Positions 15,621-22,844 are shown, numbered from the stretch's first letter. The stretch: 25,017 nt of DNA from an uncultured Macromonas sp. (GCA_946481585.1 CAMLOF010000010.1:1-25017); one strand, 5' to 3'. Made by a program: numbers and translations. Notes: a model not told the origin generated them from the sequence alone.

Positions 15621-17044
15621 CCCTGCGTCGAACGCGGCGAGCCAAGATCGTCGCCACCCTGGGGCCGGCCAGCGCCGACCGCGAGACCATCCGTGAACTC
15701 TTCTTGGCGGGCGTGGACGTGTTCCGGCTGAACTTCAGCCACGGCAGCCATGCCGACCACGCCGCGCGCTTTGCCATCCTGCGCGAACTGGAGGCCGAGA
15801 CTGGCCGCCCCATCGGCATTCTGGCCGACCTGCAGGGGCCCAAGCTGCGCGTGGGCACCTTTGCCGACGGCCCGGTGCAACTGGTGCCGGGCGAGCCCTT
15901 TCGGCTCGACCTGGACCCCGCGCCCGGCAACGCGCAGCGGGTGAACCTGCCCCACCCCGAGATTTTTGCTGCCCTGGTGCCGGGCGCCGAACTGCTGCTG
16001 GACGACGGCAAGCTGCGCCTTGTGGTGCAGCGCTGCGATGCGAGCAGCGCCGACACCCTTGTGGCCGTGGGCGGGCGCCTGTCGGAACGCAAGGGCGTGA
16101 ACGTGCCCGGTGTGGTGCTGCCGATCTCGGCGCTCACACCCAAGGACCGCCGCGACCTGGACGCCGCGCTCGAACTGGGCGCCGACTGGATCGCCTTGTC
16201 CTTCGTGCAGCGGCCCGAGGACGTGGCCGAGGCCCGTGCCCTCATCGGTGCACGTGCAGGCATTGTGGCCAAGCTGGAAAAGCCTTCAGCCATCGACCGG
16301 CTGGACGAGGTGGTAGCCGAGGCCGACGCCGTGATGGTGGCGCGCGGCGACCTGGGGGTGGAACTGCCCGCCGAGCGTGTGCCTGCCATCCAGAAGCGCA
16401 TCGTGCGCGCCTGCCGCAAAGCGGGCAAGCCGGTGATCGTGGCCACGCAGATGCTGGAATCCATGATCGAAAGCCCGGTGCCCACGCGCGCCGAGGCGTC
16501 TGACGTGGCCACCGCCATCTACGACGGTGCCGATGCCGTGATGCTGTCTGCCGAGTCTGCGGCGGGCAAGCACCCGGTGGCGGCTGTGGCCATGATGAAC
16601 CGCATCATCGAAGGCACCGAGTCCGACCCTTTGTACCGCCAGTTGATCGAGGCTTCGCACACGTCGCCCGTGCCGGGCGAGGCGGGTGTGGCCGACGCCG
16701 TGTGCTGCGCCATGCGCCGTGCGTCTGCCTTGCTGCGGGCGTCGGCCATTGTGTGCCACACCAGTTCTGGCCAGACCAGCCTGCGCGCCGCGCGCGAACG
16801 GCCCGACGCACCCGTGCTGAGCCTGACGCCCAGCCGTGCCGCTGCGCGCCGCCTGGCGCTGGCCTGGGGCGTGCATTCCGTGCACGTGCAGGGGGCTCAG
16901 GACGGCCGCGAGATGACCACGCAGGCCTGCAGCGTGGCCCGTGAAACCGGCTTTGCCCAGCCGGGGGAAACCATCGTGATGATCGCGGGCATGCCCTTTG
17001 GCGAGAGCGGCACCACCAACCTGATGCGCATCGCCACGGTATGA
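15617..17044 (+). CDS. pyk: Pyruvate kinase
   Basis: A 475-residue pyruvate kinase, close to the usual bacterial length of about 470-480. It converts PEP and ADP to pyruvate and ATP. The N-terminal domain has RRAKIVATLGPAS and RLNFSHGSHADH; then come DLQGPKLRVG and a B domain. The signature AKLEKPSAIDRLDEV has the catalytic Lys, followed by VMVARGDLGVELP and VIVATQMLESM. AVMLSAESAAGKHP has Ser in place of the usual Thr in the ETA segment. The C-terminal regulatory domain covers about 345-475. The ATG at 15617 overlaps the ttuD stop. An isozyme gene ending a glyoxylate operon resembles ttuE of tartrate clusters and drains the glycerate branch to pyruvate. Confidence 0.93.
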   Translation: MTLRRTRRAKIVATLGPASADRETIRELFLAGVDVFRLNFSHGSHADHAARFAILRELEAETGRPIGILADLQGPKLRVGTFADGPVQLVPGEPFRLDLDPAPGNAQRVNLPHPEIFAALVPGAELLLDDGKLRLVVQRCDASSADTLVAVGGRLSERKGVNVPGVVLPISALTPKDRRDLDAALELGADWIALSFVQRPEDVAEARALIGARAGIVAKLEKPSAIDRLDEVVAEADAVMVARGDLGVELPAERVPAIQKRIVRACRKAGKPVIVATQMLESMIESPVPTRAEASDVATAIYDGADAVMLSAESAAGKHPVAAVAMMNRIIEGTESDPLYRQLIEASHTSPVPGEAGVADAVCCAMRRASALLRASAIVCHTSSGQTSLRAARERPDAPVLSLTPSRAAARRLALAWGVHSVHVQGAQDGREMTTQACSVARETGFAQPGETIVMIAGMPFGESGTTNLMRIATV

Positions 17045-17045
17045 C

Positions 17046-17561
17046 TCAGGCTGCTGGCTGCATCAACAGCCAGTAGCCGGGCAGCCACCCAGTAAACACA
17101 CCTTGCGCCATGGCCGTCCAGGCCACGCGGCGCTTCCAGGGCTTTTGCAGCACCAGCTGCGCGAAGTAAAGCAACCACAGCACCGCCCACGCGGCCCAAG
17201 ACGCTGCCTGCCACCAGCCCCAGGCGTCCTGGGCGCTCCAAAGCAGTTCGGTGGCCACAGCGCCCGCGGTGAGCGCCACGAAAAGGCTGAACCAGCCCAG
17301 GCCACGGCCATCGTTGCCGAGCAGGCGGTTCCATGCCACCCACAGGTAGGTGAACGAGAACAGCAGCGAGAGCGTGGCCTCGCGCACGGTGAGCAGGTTG
17401 GCCCCATCTCCAAACGCGTACTCGTGGGCCACCCGCAGGCTGAGCAGGCCGACCAGCAGGTTGATCACCAGAATCTCACGGTCGCCAATGCGCCCCAGCA
17501 TCCAAAGGCCGTTGAGGATGAGCACGGCGCCCACATAAAACAGGACCAGTCCAGACAGCAT
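17046..17561 (-). CDS. AmiS/UreI-family urea/amide channel
   Basis: A 171-residue, very hydrophobic protein with about six predicted TM helices (first MLSGLVLFYVGAVLILNGLW). Conserved AmiS/UreI segments are visible: GREIxVxN-like GDREILVINLLVGLL near 26-40 and FSFTYLWVAWNRL near 69-81. The family forms inner-membrane channels for urea or short amides (UreI in Helicobacter, AmiS in amidase operons). Degrading urate through ureidoglycolate can release urea, so a urea channel fits this cluster. The direction of flow is not known. It lies 6 bases downstream of the tautomerase gene. Its stop is one base from the stop of the convergent pyk. Confidence 0.85.
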   Translation of the reverse strand: MLSGLVLFYVGAVLILNGLWMLGRIGDREILVINLLVGLLSLRVAHEYAFGDGANLLTVREATLSLLFSFTYLWVAWNRLLGNDGRGLGWFSLFVALTAGAVATELLWSAQDAWGWWQAASWAAWAVLWLLYFAQLVLQKPWKRRVAWTAMAQGVFTGWLPGYWLLMQPAA

Positions 17562-17567
17562 GGCCGC

Positions 17568-17774
17568 TCAATTCGCAGGTGGCGCAGGCGCCTTGTCGCT
17601 CCAGAGCTGGCCGCCAGTGGACCAGTCGTGCCGCTCGATGTCGAAGAAGAGGATGTCCACCCCGTCGGGCGAACCGCCGAGCACGCGCACGCAGGCGTCG
17701 GTCAATGCTTTGGCCAGTTCGGCCTTTTGCTGCGGCGTGCGGCCTTTGAACAATTCCACGCGAAGGGTGGGCAT
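17568..17774 (-). CDS. Small tautomerase-superfamily protein (4-OT-like)
   Basis: A 68-residue protein beginning MPTLRVELFKGRTPQQKAEL, the classic 4-oxalocrotonate tautomerase start in which Pro2 becomes the N-terminal catalytic proline after Met removal. The middle follows the family pattern (LAKALTDACVRVLGGSPDGV, then DILFFDIERHDW). The start at 17774 is set by this proline; a frame extending to 17807 would bury it. The substrate is unknown. Its place between a class II aldolase-like gene and a urea channel, in the urate permease transcription unit, suggests it acts on a keto/enol intermediate related to purine or glyoxylate catabolism. That is inference. Confidence 0.82.
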   Translation of the reverse strand: MPTLRVELFKGRTPQQKAELAKALTDACVRVLGGSPDGVDILFFDIERHDWSTGGQLWSDKAPAPPAN

Positions 17775-17803
17775 GGCAGGTACTCCAGTAGAAACAAAGG
17801 GTG

Positions 17804-18541
17804 TCAACGGTCAAAGCCAGGCGAAAGCCGGTGGGCGCGGCGCAGCAGGGCGGGCCATTCCAGGTCGCCATCGCGTTCGCTGCCATCGCCCAGCCATTGC
17901 CGCAGCGTGCGTTCGGCCAGCTCCGGTGTGGCAATCAAAACGGGTGCCCCGGCGGCCATGGCACGCAGTTGGGCCTGTGCGGCCCGCTCCAGAATGTGCA
18001 TCAGCATGAACGCTTCGGCCACAGTGCGGCCCACGGTGAGCACGCCATGGTTGTCCAGGATCAGGCCGTCCAGCGCGCCCAGGTTGGCCACCAGCCTGCG
18101 TTGCTCGTCTGCGCCCAAGGCAAGGCCTTCGTAGGGGTGGCGACCCAGGCGGCCGTGCAGGCGCATGGCCCACTGGGAGCAGGGCAGCAAGCCCTCTGGC
18201 CGCATGGACAGCGCCACGCCCCAGGGGCTGTGCAGGTGGATCACGCATTCCACCTCGGGGCGTGCTGCGTGCACCGCGCCGTGGATGGTGAAGCCCGTCG
18301 GGTTCACCGGTCGGCCGCTACCGTCCACGGCCCGGCCTTGCAGGTCCACCTTCACCAGGCTGGAGGCTGTCACCTCGTCAAACCCCAGGCCGAATTCGTT
18401 GATGAGGTACACCCCCGGCTCACCGGGCACGGCTGCCGAGAGGTGGGTGTAGATCGTGTCGTCCCAGCCCGCCATCGCGGCAAGCCGGAAAGCGGCGGCG
18501 AGGTCCTTGCGGACCTCGCCTTCAGTGCGTGGAGGGCGCAT
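17804..18541 (-). CDS. Class II aldolase/adducin-like protein, role unknown
   Basis: A 245-residue protein with the class II aldolase/adducin fold. The three zinc-binding histidines are present: H102 and H104 in VIHLHSPWG, and H165 in LDNHGVL. By eye alignment with L-fuculose-1-phosphate aldolase, the acid/base Glu73 corresponds to G83 in NPTGFTIHGAVH. That places it in the adducin-like branch and weakens the case for a true aldolase. The ATG at 18541 lies 10 bases after the permease stop. An earlier in-frame ATG at 18583 would overlap the permease by 32 bases and add an Arg/Pro-rich tail. Metal binding is likely. The reaction is not identifiable from the sequence. Confidence 0.8.
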   Translation of the reverse strand: MRPPRTEGEVRKDLAAAFRLAAMAGWDDTIYTHLSAAVPGEPGVYLINEFGLGFDEVTASSLVKVDLQGRAVDGSGRPVNPTGFTIHGAVHAARPEVECVIHLHSPWGVALSMRPEGLLPCSQWAMRLHGRLGRHPYEGLALGADEQRRLVANLGALDGLILDNHGVLTVGRTVAEAFMLMHILERAAQAQLRAMAAGAPVLIATPELAERTLRQWLGDGSERDGDLEWPALLRRAHRLSPGFDR

Positions 18542-18551
18542 GGCCTGCCGG

Positions 18552-20030
18552 TCAGTGTGCCTCGGCGGTCTTGGCCGCTTCAATGGCGCCTTCGGTGTCC
18601 TCGCGGGCGCCGTTGAAGAACAGGTTCAGCACCACCGCCGACACTGCCGTCAGCAGAATGCCGCTTTCCAGCAGCGGGTGCAGGCCGTGGGCCATCTGCT
18701 GCGTCCAGCGCGGCGCCACCAGCGGGATCAGGCCGAAGCCGATGGACAGCGCCACGATGTACAGGTTGTTGCGGTTGCCCCGGTAGTCCACTGCAGCCAG
18801 GATGCGGATGCCCGTGGCGGCCACCATGCCGAACATCACCAGCCCGGCGCCGCCCAGCACGAAGGTGGGAATGGATTCCACGAAGGCCGCCATCTTGGGC
18901 AGCATGCCCAGCACGATCATGATGACGCCGCCCGCCACGCACACCCAGCGGCTGCGCACGCCGGTCACGCCCACCAGACCCACGTTCTGCGAGAAGCTGG
19001 TGTACGGGAAGGTGTTGAAAATGCCGCCAATGAGCGTGCCCAGGCCGTCGGTGCGCAGGCCTGCGGCCAGCTCCGGTTGGGTGATGCGCTTTTGCGTGAT
19101 GTCGCTCAGCGCCAGGAACATGCCGGTCGATTCGATCATCACCACGATCATCACCAGCGTCATGGTCAGGATCATCACGATGTCGAACGTGGGCATGCCG
19201 AAGGCGAAGGGCGTGACCACGTCGAACCAGTGCGCCTTGCCCACCTTGTCGAAGTTCATCTTGCCCATGCCCACCGCAATCACACAGCCCACCACAATGC
19301 CCAGCAGCACCGAGATGTTGGCCACGAAGCCCCGCGTGTACTTCACCAGCAGCAGGATGAACACCAGCACCACCGCAGCAATGGCCAGGTTGTCCAGCGA
19401 GCCATAGGCCGGGTTGTCCACCATGGGAATGGGGCCGGGCAGCTTGGTCAGCTCGGCGCCCGACTGGGCGGCAGCGGCCTTGGCGCCGTCCACCATGGCC
19501 ACCAGCTTGGGCACGTCCACGCTCTGGGCCATCGGGGGCGGGCCGCCCAGGGCCCAGCCCACGCCCACGCGCATCAGGCTGATGCCGATGATGGCGATGA
19601 TGGTGCCGGTGACCACGGGCGGGAAGAACCGAAGCAGCTTGCTCACCATGGGGGCGATGATCATTGAGATGATGCCCGCACCGATGATCGCGCCGAAGAT
19701 GGCGCGCGCCCCGTCCACGCCGGGCATGGCGTTGGCAAAGGCCACCATCGGCCCCACGGCCGCGAAGGTCACACCCATCATCACCGGCAGCTTGATGCCG
19801 AAGTAGCGCGTCACGCCGAAGCTCTGGATCAGCGTGACCAGGCCGCAGCAGAACAGGTCGGCGGAAATGAGCAGGGCAACCTGCTCGGGGCTCAGCTTGA
19901 GCGCGCGGCCGATGATGAGCGGCACGGCCACTGCGCCTGCGTACATCACCAGCACGTGTTGCAGGCCCAGCGCAGCCAGGCGGCCGGCGGGCAGTTTCTC
20001 ATCCACGGGGTGGACTGTGGTCTCACTCAT
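18552..20030 (-). CDS. NCS2-family urate/xanthine permease
   Basis: A 492-residue nucleobase:cation symporter-2 (NAT) protein with about 12-14 hydrophobic segments. It begins LGLQHVLVMYAGAVAVPLII near residues 21-40, the usual NCS2 opening. The conserved acidic residue is E300 in VVMIESTGMFLALSD. The NAT signature is at 348-358 (QNVGLVGVTGV). Its placement between puuD and the aldolase-like gene indicates that the substrate is urate or xanthine; uracil is unlikely here. Members with this context import purines using the proton gradient. It lies 117 bases after puuD in the same direction. Confidence 0.9.
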   Translation of the reverse strand: MSETTVHPVDEKLPAGRLAALGLQHVLVMYAGAVAVPLIIGRALKLSPEQVALLISADLFCCGLVTLIQSFGVTRYFGIKLPVMMGVTFAAVGPMVAFANAMPGVDGARAIFGAIIGAGIISMIIAPMVSKLLRFFPPVVTGTIIAIIGISLMRVGVGWALGGPPPMAQSVDVPKLVAMVDGAKAAAAQSGAELTKLPGPIPMVDNPAYGSLDNLAIAAVVLVFILLLVKYTRGFVANISVLLGIVVGCVIAVGMGKMNFDKVGKAHWFDVVTPFAFGMPTFDIVMILTMTLVMIVVMIESTGMFLALSDITQKRITQPELAAGLRTDGLGTLIGGIFNTFPYTSFSQNVGLVGVTGVRSRWVCVAGGVIMIVLGMLPKMAAFVESIPTFVLGGAGLVMFGMVAATGIRILAAVDYRGNRNNLYIVALSIGFGLIPLVAPRWTQQMAHGLHPLLESGILLTAVSAVVLNLFFNGAREDTEGAIEAAKTAEAH

Positions 20031-20075
20031 GGTTGTCTCCAGGGGGTTTTTTGTGGTTGAAGTGGTCCACCACAG

Positions 20076-20120
20076 GCGCAGCCCACCTCTTCGCCCTGAT
20101 TTCTTTCGGGCGGGCTGCGC
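20076..20120. repeat. Nested inverted repeat between puuD and the permease gene
   Basis: GCGCAGCCC (20076-20084) and GGGCTGCGC (20112-20120) form a perfect 9-bp inverted repeat. A second pair, CGCCC (20092-20096) and GGGCG (20108-20112), lies inside it and shares one base. In leftward transcripts this could fold into a strong stem-loop after the puuD stop and about 46 bases before the permease start. No T-run follows in that direction, so it looks more like an RNA-stability or attenuating element than an intrinsic terminator. Confidence 0.5.
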
Positions 20121-20147
20121 TTGGGTGGATGGGGGGAAACCGGGCGG

Positions 20148-21359
20148 TCAGTTGACCGTTGCTCCCTGATCGAACCAGCGTTTGATCAGGGCACGCTCGT
20201 CTTCGGTGATCTGCGTGGCGTTGTTCAGCGGCATCAGCTTGAGCACCGATGCCTGCTGGTAGACGGCCTGAGCGTGTTGCTTGATCAGCTCAGGGGTGTG
20301 CAGGGCAATGCCCTTGCTTTGCAGTGCCGCGTTGTGGCACATGCTGCAGCGTTGTTCGATGACGCCCTGCACCTGCGCAAAGGTGACGGGCTGGCTGGCA
20401 GCGGCCTTGGCTTCGGCGCTGGGGGCTGCGGGGGCCAGCCACACTGCCAGGCCCACCAGCACCAGGGTGCCCGCCACGGCATGTTCCCACGGCGTGCGCT
20501 GGCCCAGCACATGGGCCTTGTGGCGTGCCACGAAGCTGTGGCGGATGAGCGCGCCCGCCAGCATCAGCAGCACCAGCACCAGCCAGTTGTTGGGGCCCTG
20601 GTACAGCCAGCCGTAATGGTTGGACAGCATGGCAATCAGCACCGGCAGGGTGAAGTAGGTGTTGTGCACGCTGCGTTGCTTGCCGCGTTTGCCATGGATG
20701 GCGTCGGGCGTTTCACCGGCGCGCAGCGATGCCACCACCTTGCGCTGGCCGGGAATGATCCAGAAGAACACGTTGGCGCTCATGGCCGTGGCGATCATGG
20801 CGCCCACCAGCAGGAAGGCGGCACGGCCCGCAAACAGCTGGCACGCCAACCACGAGGCGAACACGATGAACACAAACACCAGCACGCCCACCACCAGGTC
20901 GCCGTTCTTGCGCTGCCCCAGGGTGCGGCAGATCACGTCGTAGATCAGCCAGAACGCCACCAGAAAGCCCAGCGCCGTGGAAATGGCCGCGGCGGGCGTC
21001 CAGTCGAACACACTCTTGTCGATGAGGAAGGTGCCCGCGTTGAACAGGTACAACGCCGTGAACAGGCCGAATCCGGTGAGCCAGGTGGAGTAGCTCTCCC
21101 AGTACGACCAGTGCAGGTTCTGGGGCAGCGGCAGCCACTTGGGCGCCACCATGTACTTGTTGGAGTGGTAGAAGCCGCCACCGTGCACGGCCCACATCTC
21201 ACCGTCCACGCCCTTGGCCTTCAGGTCGCCATGGGTGGGTGGGGACAGGCTGTTGTCCAGCATGACGAAGTAGAACGACGCGCCGATCCAGGCGACAGCC
21301 GTGATGACGTGGACCCAGCGCAGCAGCAGGTTGGCCCAGTCCAGAAGGTATGCATCCAT
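20148..21359 (-). CDS. puuD: Membrane urate oxidase with C-terminal cytochrome c domain
   Basis: A 403-residue PuuD-type urate hydroxylase that oxidises urate to 5-hydroxyisourate and passes electrons to a fused cytochrome c. The N-terminal part (about 1-310) has about eight TM helices with conserved RWVHVITAVAWIGASFYFVM at 14-33 and HGGGFYHSNKYMVAP near 59-73. The periplasmic C-terminal domain has a heme-binding CSMCH at 338-342 and an axial-ligand-type Met in KLMPLNNAT at M376. It replaces classical cofactor-free or FAD-dependent uricases and should feed the respiratory chain instead of making peroxide. A GAGG site precedes the ATG. It is transcribed leftward behind a long structured leader containing a GntR-type operator. 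Confidence 0.93.
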   Translation of the reverse strand: MDAYLLDWANLLLRWVHVITAVAWIGASFYFVMLDNSLSPPTHGDLKAKGVDGEMWAVHGGGFYHSNKYMVAPKWLPLPQNLHWSYWESYSTWLTGFGLFTALYLFNAGTFLIDKSVFDWTPAAAISTALGFLVAFWLIYDVICRTLGQRKNGDLVVGVLVFVFIVFASWLACQLFAGRAAFLLVGAMIATAMSANVFFWIIPGQRKVVASLRAGETPDAIHGKRGKQRSVHNTYFTLPVLIAMLSNHYGWLYQGPNNWLVLVLLMLAGALIRHSFVARHKAHVLGQRTPWEHAVAGTLVLVGLAVWLAPAAPSAEAKAAASQPVTFAQVQGVIEQRCSMCHNAALQSKGIALHTPELIKQHAQAVYQQASVLKLMPLNNATQITEDERALIKRWFDQGATVN

Positions 21360-21365
21360 CGCATC

Positions 21366-21469
21366 CTCACCAATGATGTGAGCACAGCCGGGGGCTGTGC
21401 AAACACCTCACCACTGCGGGCTCTGTGAGGAGGAAACGTCGCAACCGGAGGGGCCTTTGCAAGGGCCCC
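21366..21469 (-). promoter_or_regulatory. Hairpin-rich 5' leader of puuD
   Basis: Between the operator and the puuD start the leader contains several perfect inverted repeats: GGGGCC/GGCCCC (21450-21469), CCTCAC/GTGAGG (21406-21430), GCACAGCC-GGG-GGCTGTGC (21382-21400, an 8-bp stem with a 3-base loop) and CTCAC/GTGAG (21366-21382). The last two share one base and could be alternatives. The density is unlike the other gaps in this window. It could be a structured regulatory leader. I do not recognise a specific riboswitch. Confidence 0.4.
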
Positions 21470-21497
21470 AGGTGACCGGGCGCCGCGGCGACGTATA

Positions 21498-21524
21498 TAA
21501 AGTGTATACAAACAGGCATACACT
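21498..21524. promoter_or_regulatory. Putative GntR/FCD operator upstream of puuD
   Basis: TAAAGTGTATACAAA (21498-21512) contains the 8-bp palindrome TGTATACA and fits the TNGTNNNACNA pattern of FadR/FCD-type GntR regulators. Its exact reverse complement recurs at 22009-22023 in front of the gntR gene. A further half-site ATACACT (21518-21524) forms a 7-bp inverted repeat with AGTGTAT (21501-21507), giving overlapping binding sites. The site is 139 bases upstream of puuD and overlaps TATA-rich sequence that could be the -10 region of a leftward promoter. Confidence 0.65.
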
Positions 21525-21572
21525 CGAATCAGGGGTTACCCTAGAGCTTAGCGGATTTCCTGCGCGGCCAGG

Positions 21573-21590
21573 GCGGTTTTCAGGAACCGC
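21573..21590. repeat. Inverted repeat over the hiuH stop codon
   Basis: GCGGTT (21573-21578) and AACCGC (21585-21590) form a perfect 6-bp stem with a 6-base loop that contains the hiuH stop codon. There is no T-run downstream in the leftward direction. It may slow or partly terminate transcription between hiuH and puuD, but the evidence is only the symmetry. Confidence 0.3.
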
Positions 21591-21936
21591 GGTAGGTCGA
21601 GTAGGCCCAGGGGCTGACCAGCAGGGGCACGTGGTAATGGCCGGCAGCGTCGGCAATGCCGAAGTCGATGGGCACCGTGTCGATGAAGGCCGGTTCGGGC
21701 AGCGCCACGCCGCGTGCGCGGAAGTACGCCGCCACCTCGAAGGTCAGGCGGTAGCGGCCAGTGGCCATGGTGCTGGCGTCAAGCAGCGGCCCGCCGTCGT
21801 TGCGGCCGTCGTGGTTGAGGGTGATGCTCTTGACCGTTTCCACGCCTTGGCTGGTGACGCGTTGCAGCGTCACTTTCATGCCAGCGGCGGGGCAGCCATT
21901 CATGGTGTCCAGAACGTGGGTGCTGAGGTGGCCCAT
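21580..21936 (-). CDS. hiuH: 5-hydroxyisourate hydrolase (transthyretin-like)
   Basis: A 118-residue HIUase that hydrolyses 5-hydroxyisourate, the PuuD product, to OHCU. The family signatures are present: GHLSTHVLDTMNGCPAAGM at the N-terminus with the catalytic His, NHDGRNDGGPLL near 41-52, HYHVPLLVSPWAYSTYRGS at the C-terminus, ending in the diagnostic YRGS. There is no signal peptide, so it is probably cytoplasmic. The start at 21936 has a GGAGA site 8 bases upstream; the longer frame to 21972 would run over that site. It is divergent from gntR and upstream of puuD on the same strand, flanked on both sides by identical operator-like sites. Confidence 0.95.
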   Translation of the reverse strand: MGHLSTHVLDTMNGCPAAGMKVTLQRVTSQGVETVKSITLNHDGRNDGGPLLDASTMATGRYRLTFEVAAYFRARGVALPEPAFIDTVPIDFGIADAAGHYHVPLLVSPWAYSTYRGS

Positions 21937-21990
21937 GGTGTGATCTCCAGATAGGGTGGGAAGGGGCGGCACGCAAAAAGGTGCATGGTG

Positions 21991-22023
21991 TTTGCAGTGC
22001 CGTTTATTTTTGTATACACTTTA
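21991..22023 (+). promoter_or_regulatory. gntR promoter with overlapping GntR/FCD operator
   Basis: TTTGTATACACTTTA (22009-22023) is the exact reverse complement of the site upstream of puuD and is centred on TGTATACA (22011-22018). A rightward promoter can be read as TTTGCA (21991-21996), 16 bases, TATACA (22013-22018), so the operator covers the -10. The direct repeat ACACTTT follows at 22028-22034. The position fits autorepression of gntR-puuE-uraD/allC and simultaneous control of divergent hiuH. Confidence 0.6.
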
Positions 22024-22053
22024 GCACACACTTTGAACACAACAAAGAGAGAC

Positions 22054-22812
22054 ATGGCCCGCAAACCTTCCCCTGCTCCGCAACTGGAAGCCAAGCCTGC
22101 ACCCGCGCGCAAGCGGGCCAGCCGCGCGGCCCGTGGCGTGCCTGGTGACGAACCCGCTGGCGCCACCGAGCGCATCGTCGAATCGATCACACTGGCCATC
22201 GTCGAGCGTCGCCTCATGCCCGGCACCAAGCTGGCCGAGCAGAAGATCGCCGACATCTTCAAGGTTTCGCGCACCATCGTTCGCCAGGCGCTCAACCAGT
22301 TGAGCCGCAACCACCTGGTCACGCTGGAGCCCGCGCGCGGCGCGTTTGTTTCAACGCCCGGTGTGGACGAGGCGCGCCACGTGTTCGAGGTGCGCTCCAT
22401 GCTGGAAGGCGCCATGGTGCGCCAGCTCTGCACAAGCATCACCGACGAACAGATAGCCGCCCTGCGCGCCCATCTGCGCGAGGAGCGCGAAGCCGTGGCC
22501 CGCACCGACGTGACCGGCCGCACGCGTCTGCTGGCCGATTTCCACGTGGTGCTGGCGCGCATGCTGGGCAACGAAGTGCTGGCCGAATTGCTCAGCGACC
22601 TGCTCGGGCGCTCGTCGCTCATTTCGCTGATGTACCAGTCGTCCCATTCGGCAGAACACTCCCAGCAGGAACACGTGCACATCGTCGATGCGCTGGAGCG
22701 GCGTGACGCCCGCACTGCAGTGCGCCTGATGGAGCACCACATCACCAACGTGGAGCGCAACCTGCGCTTCAACCCGCACACCTCAGACCTGGGCGCTGCA
22801 CTACGCCCATGA
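22054..22812 (+). CDS. GntR-family (FCD subfamily) regulator of purine degradation
   Basis: A 252-residue regulator. A basic Ala/Pro-rich tail covers residues 1-35, the winged HTH about 38-102 (RRLMPGTKLAEQKIADIFKV, then SRTIVRQALNQLSRNHLV) and the FCD ligand domain about 105-240. Probable metal ligands of the FCD pocket are D162 or H164, H207 and H229. FCD domains bind small carboxylates, and an intermediate such as allantoate or a ureido acid is a reasonable guess for the ligand. The start at 22054 follows an AGAGAG site; the frame is open further upstream but would run through the promoter. It leads the operon with puuE and uraD-allC. Its probable operators lie on both sides of hiuH. Confidence 0.88.
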   Translation: MARKPSPAPQLEAKPAPARKRASRAARGVPGDEPAGATERIVESITLAIVERRLMPGTKLAEQKIADIFKVSRTIVRQALNQLSRNHLVTLEPARGAFVSTPGVDEARHVFEVRSMLEGAMVRQLCTSITDEQIAALRAHLREEREAVARTDVTGRTRLLADFHVVLARMLGNEVLAELLSDLLGRSSLISLMYQSSHSAEHSQQEHVHIVDALERRDARTAVRLMEHHITNVERNLRFNPHTSDLGAALRP

Positions 22813-22844
22813 CCTTCAACCCCAACTCACAAGAGACAACACCC

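Noticed and set aside
18456..19667. 403-codon plus-strand frame opposite the NCS2 permease
   Set aside because: A His/Gln-rich shadow of a clear membrane protein gene; no domain and no ribosome-binding site.
20121..21428. 435-codon plus-strand frame opposite puuD
   Set aside because: Same artefact: repetitive His/Gln/Gly composition opposite a confidently identified gene.
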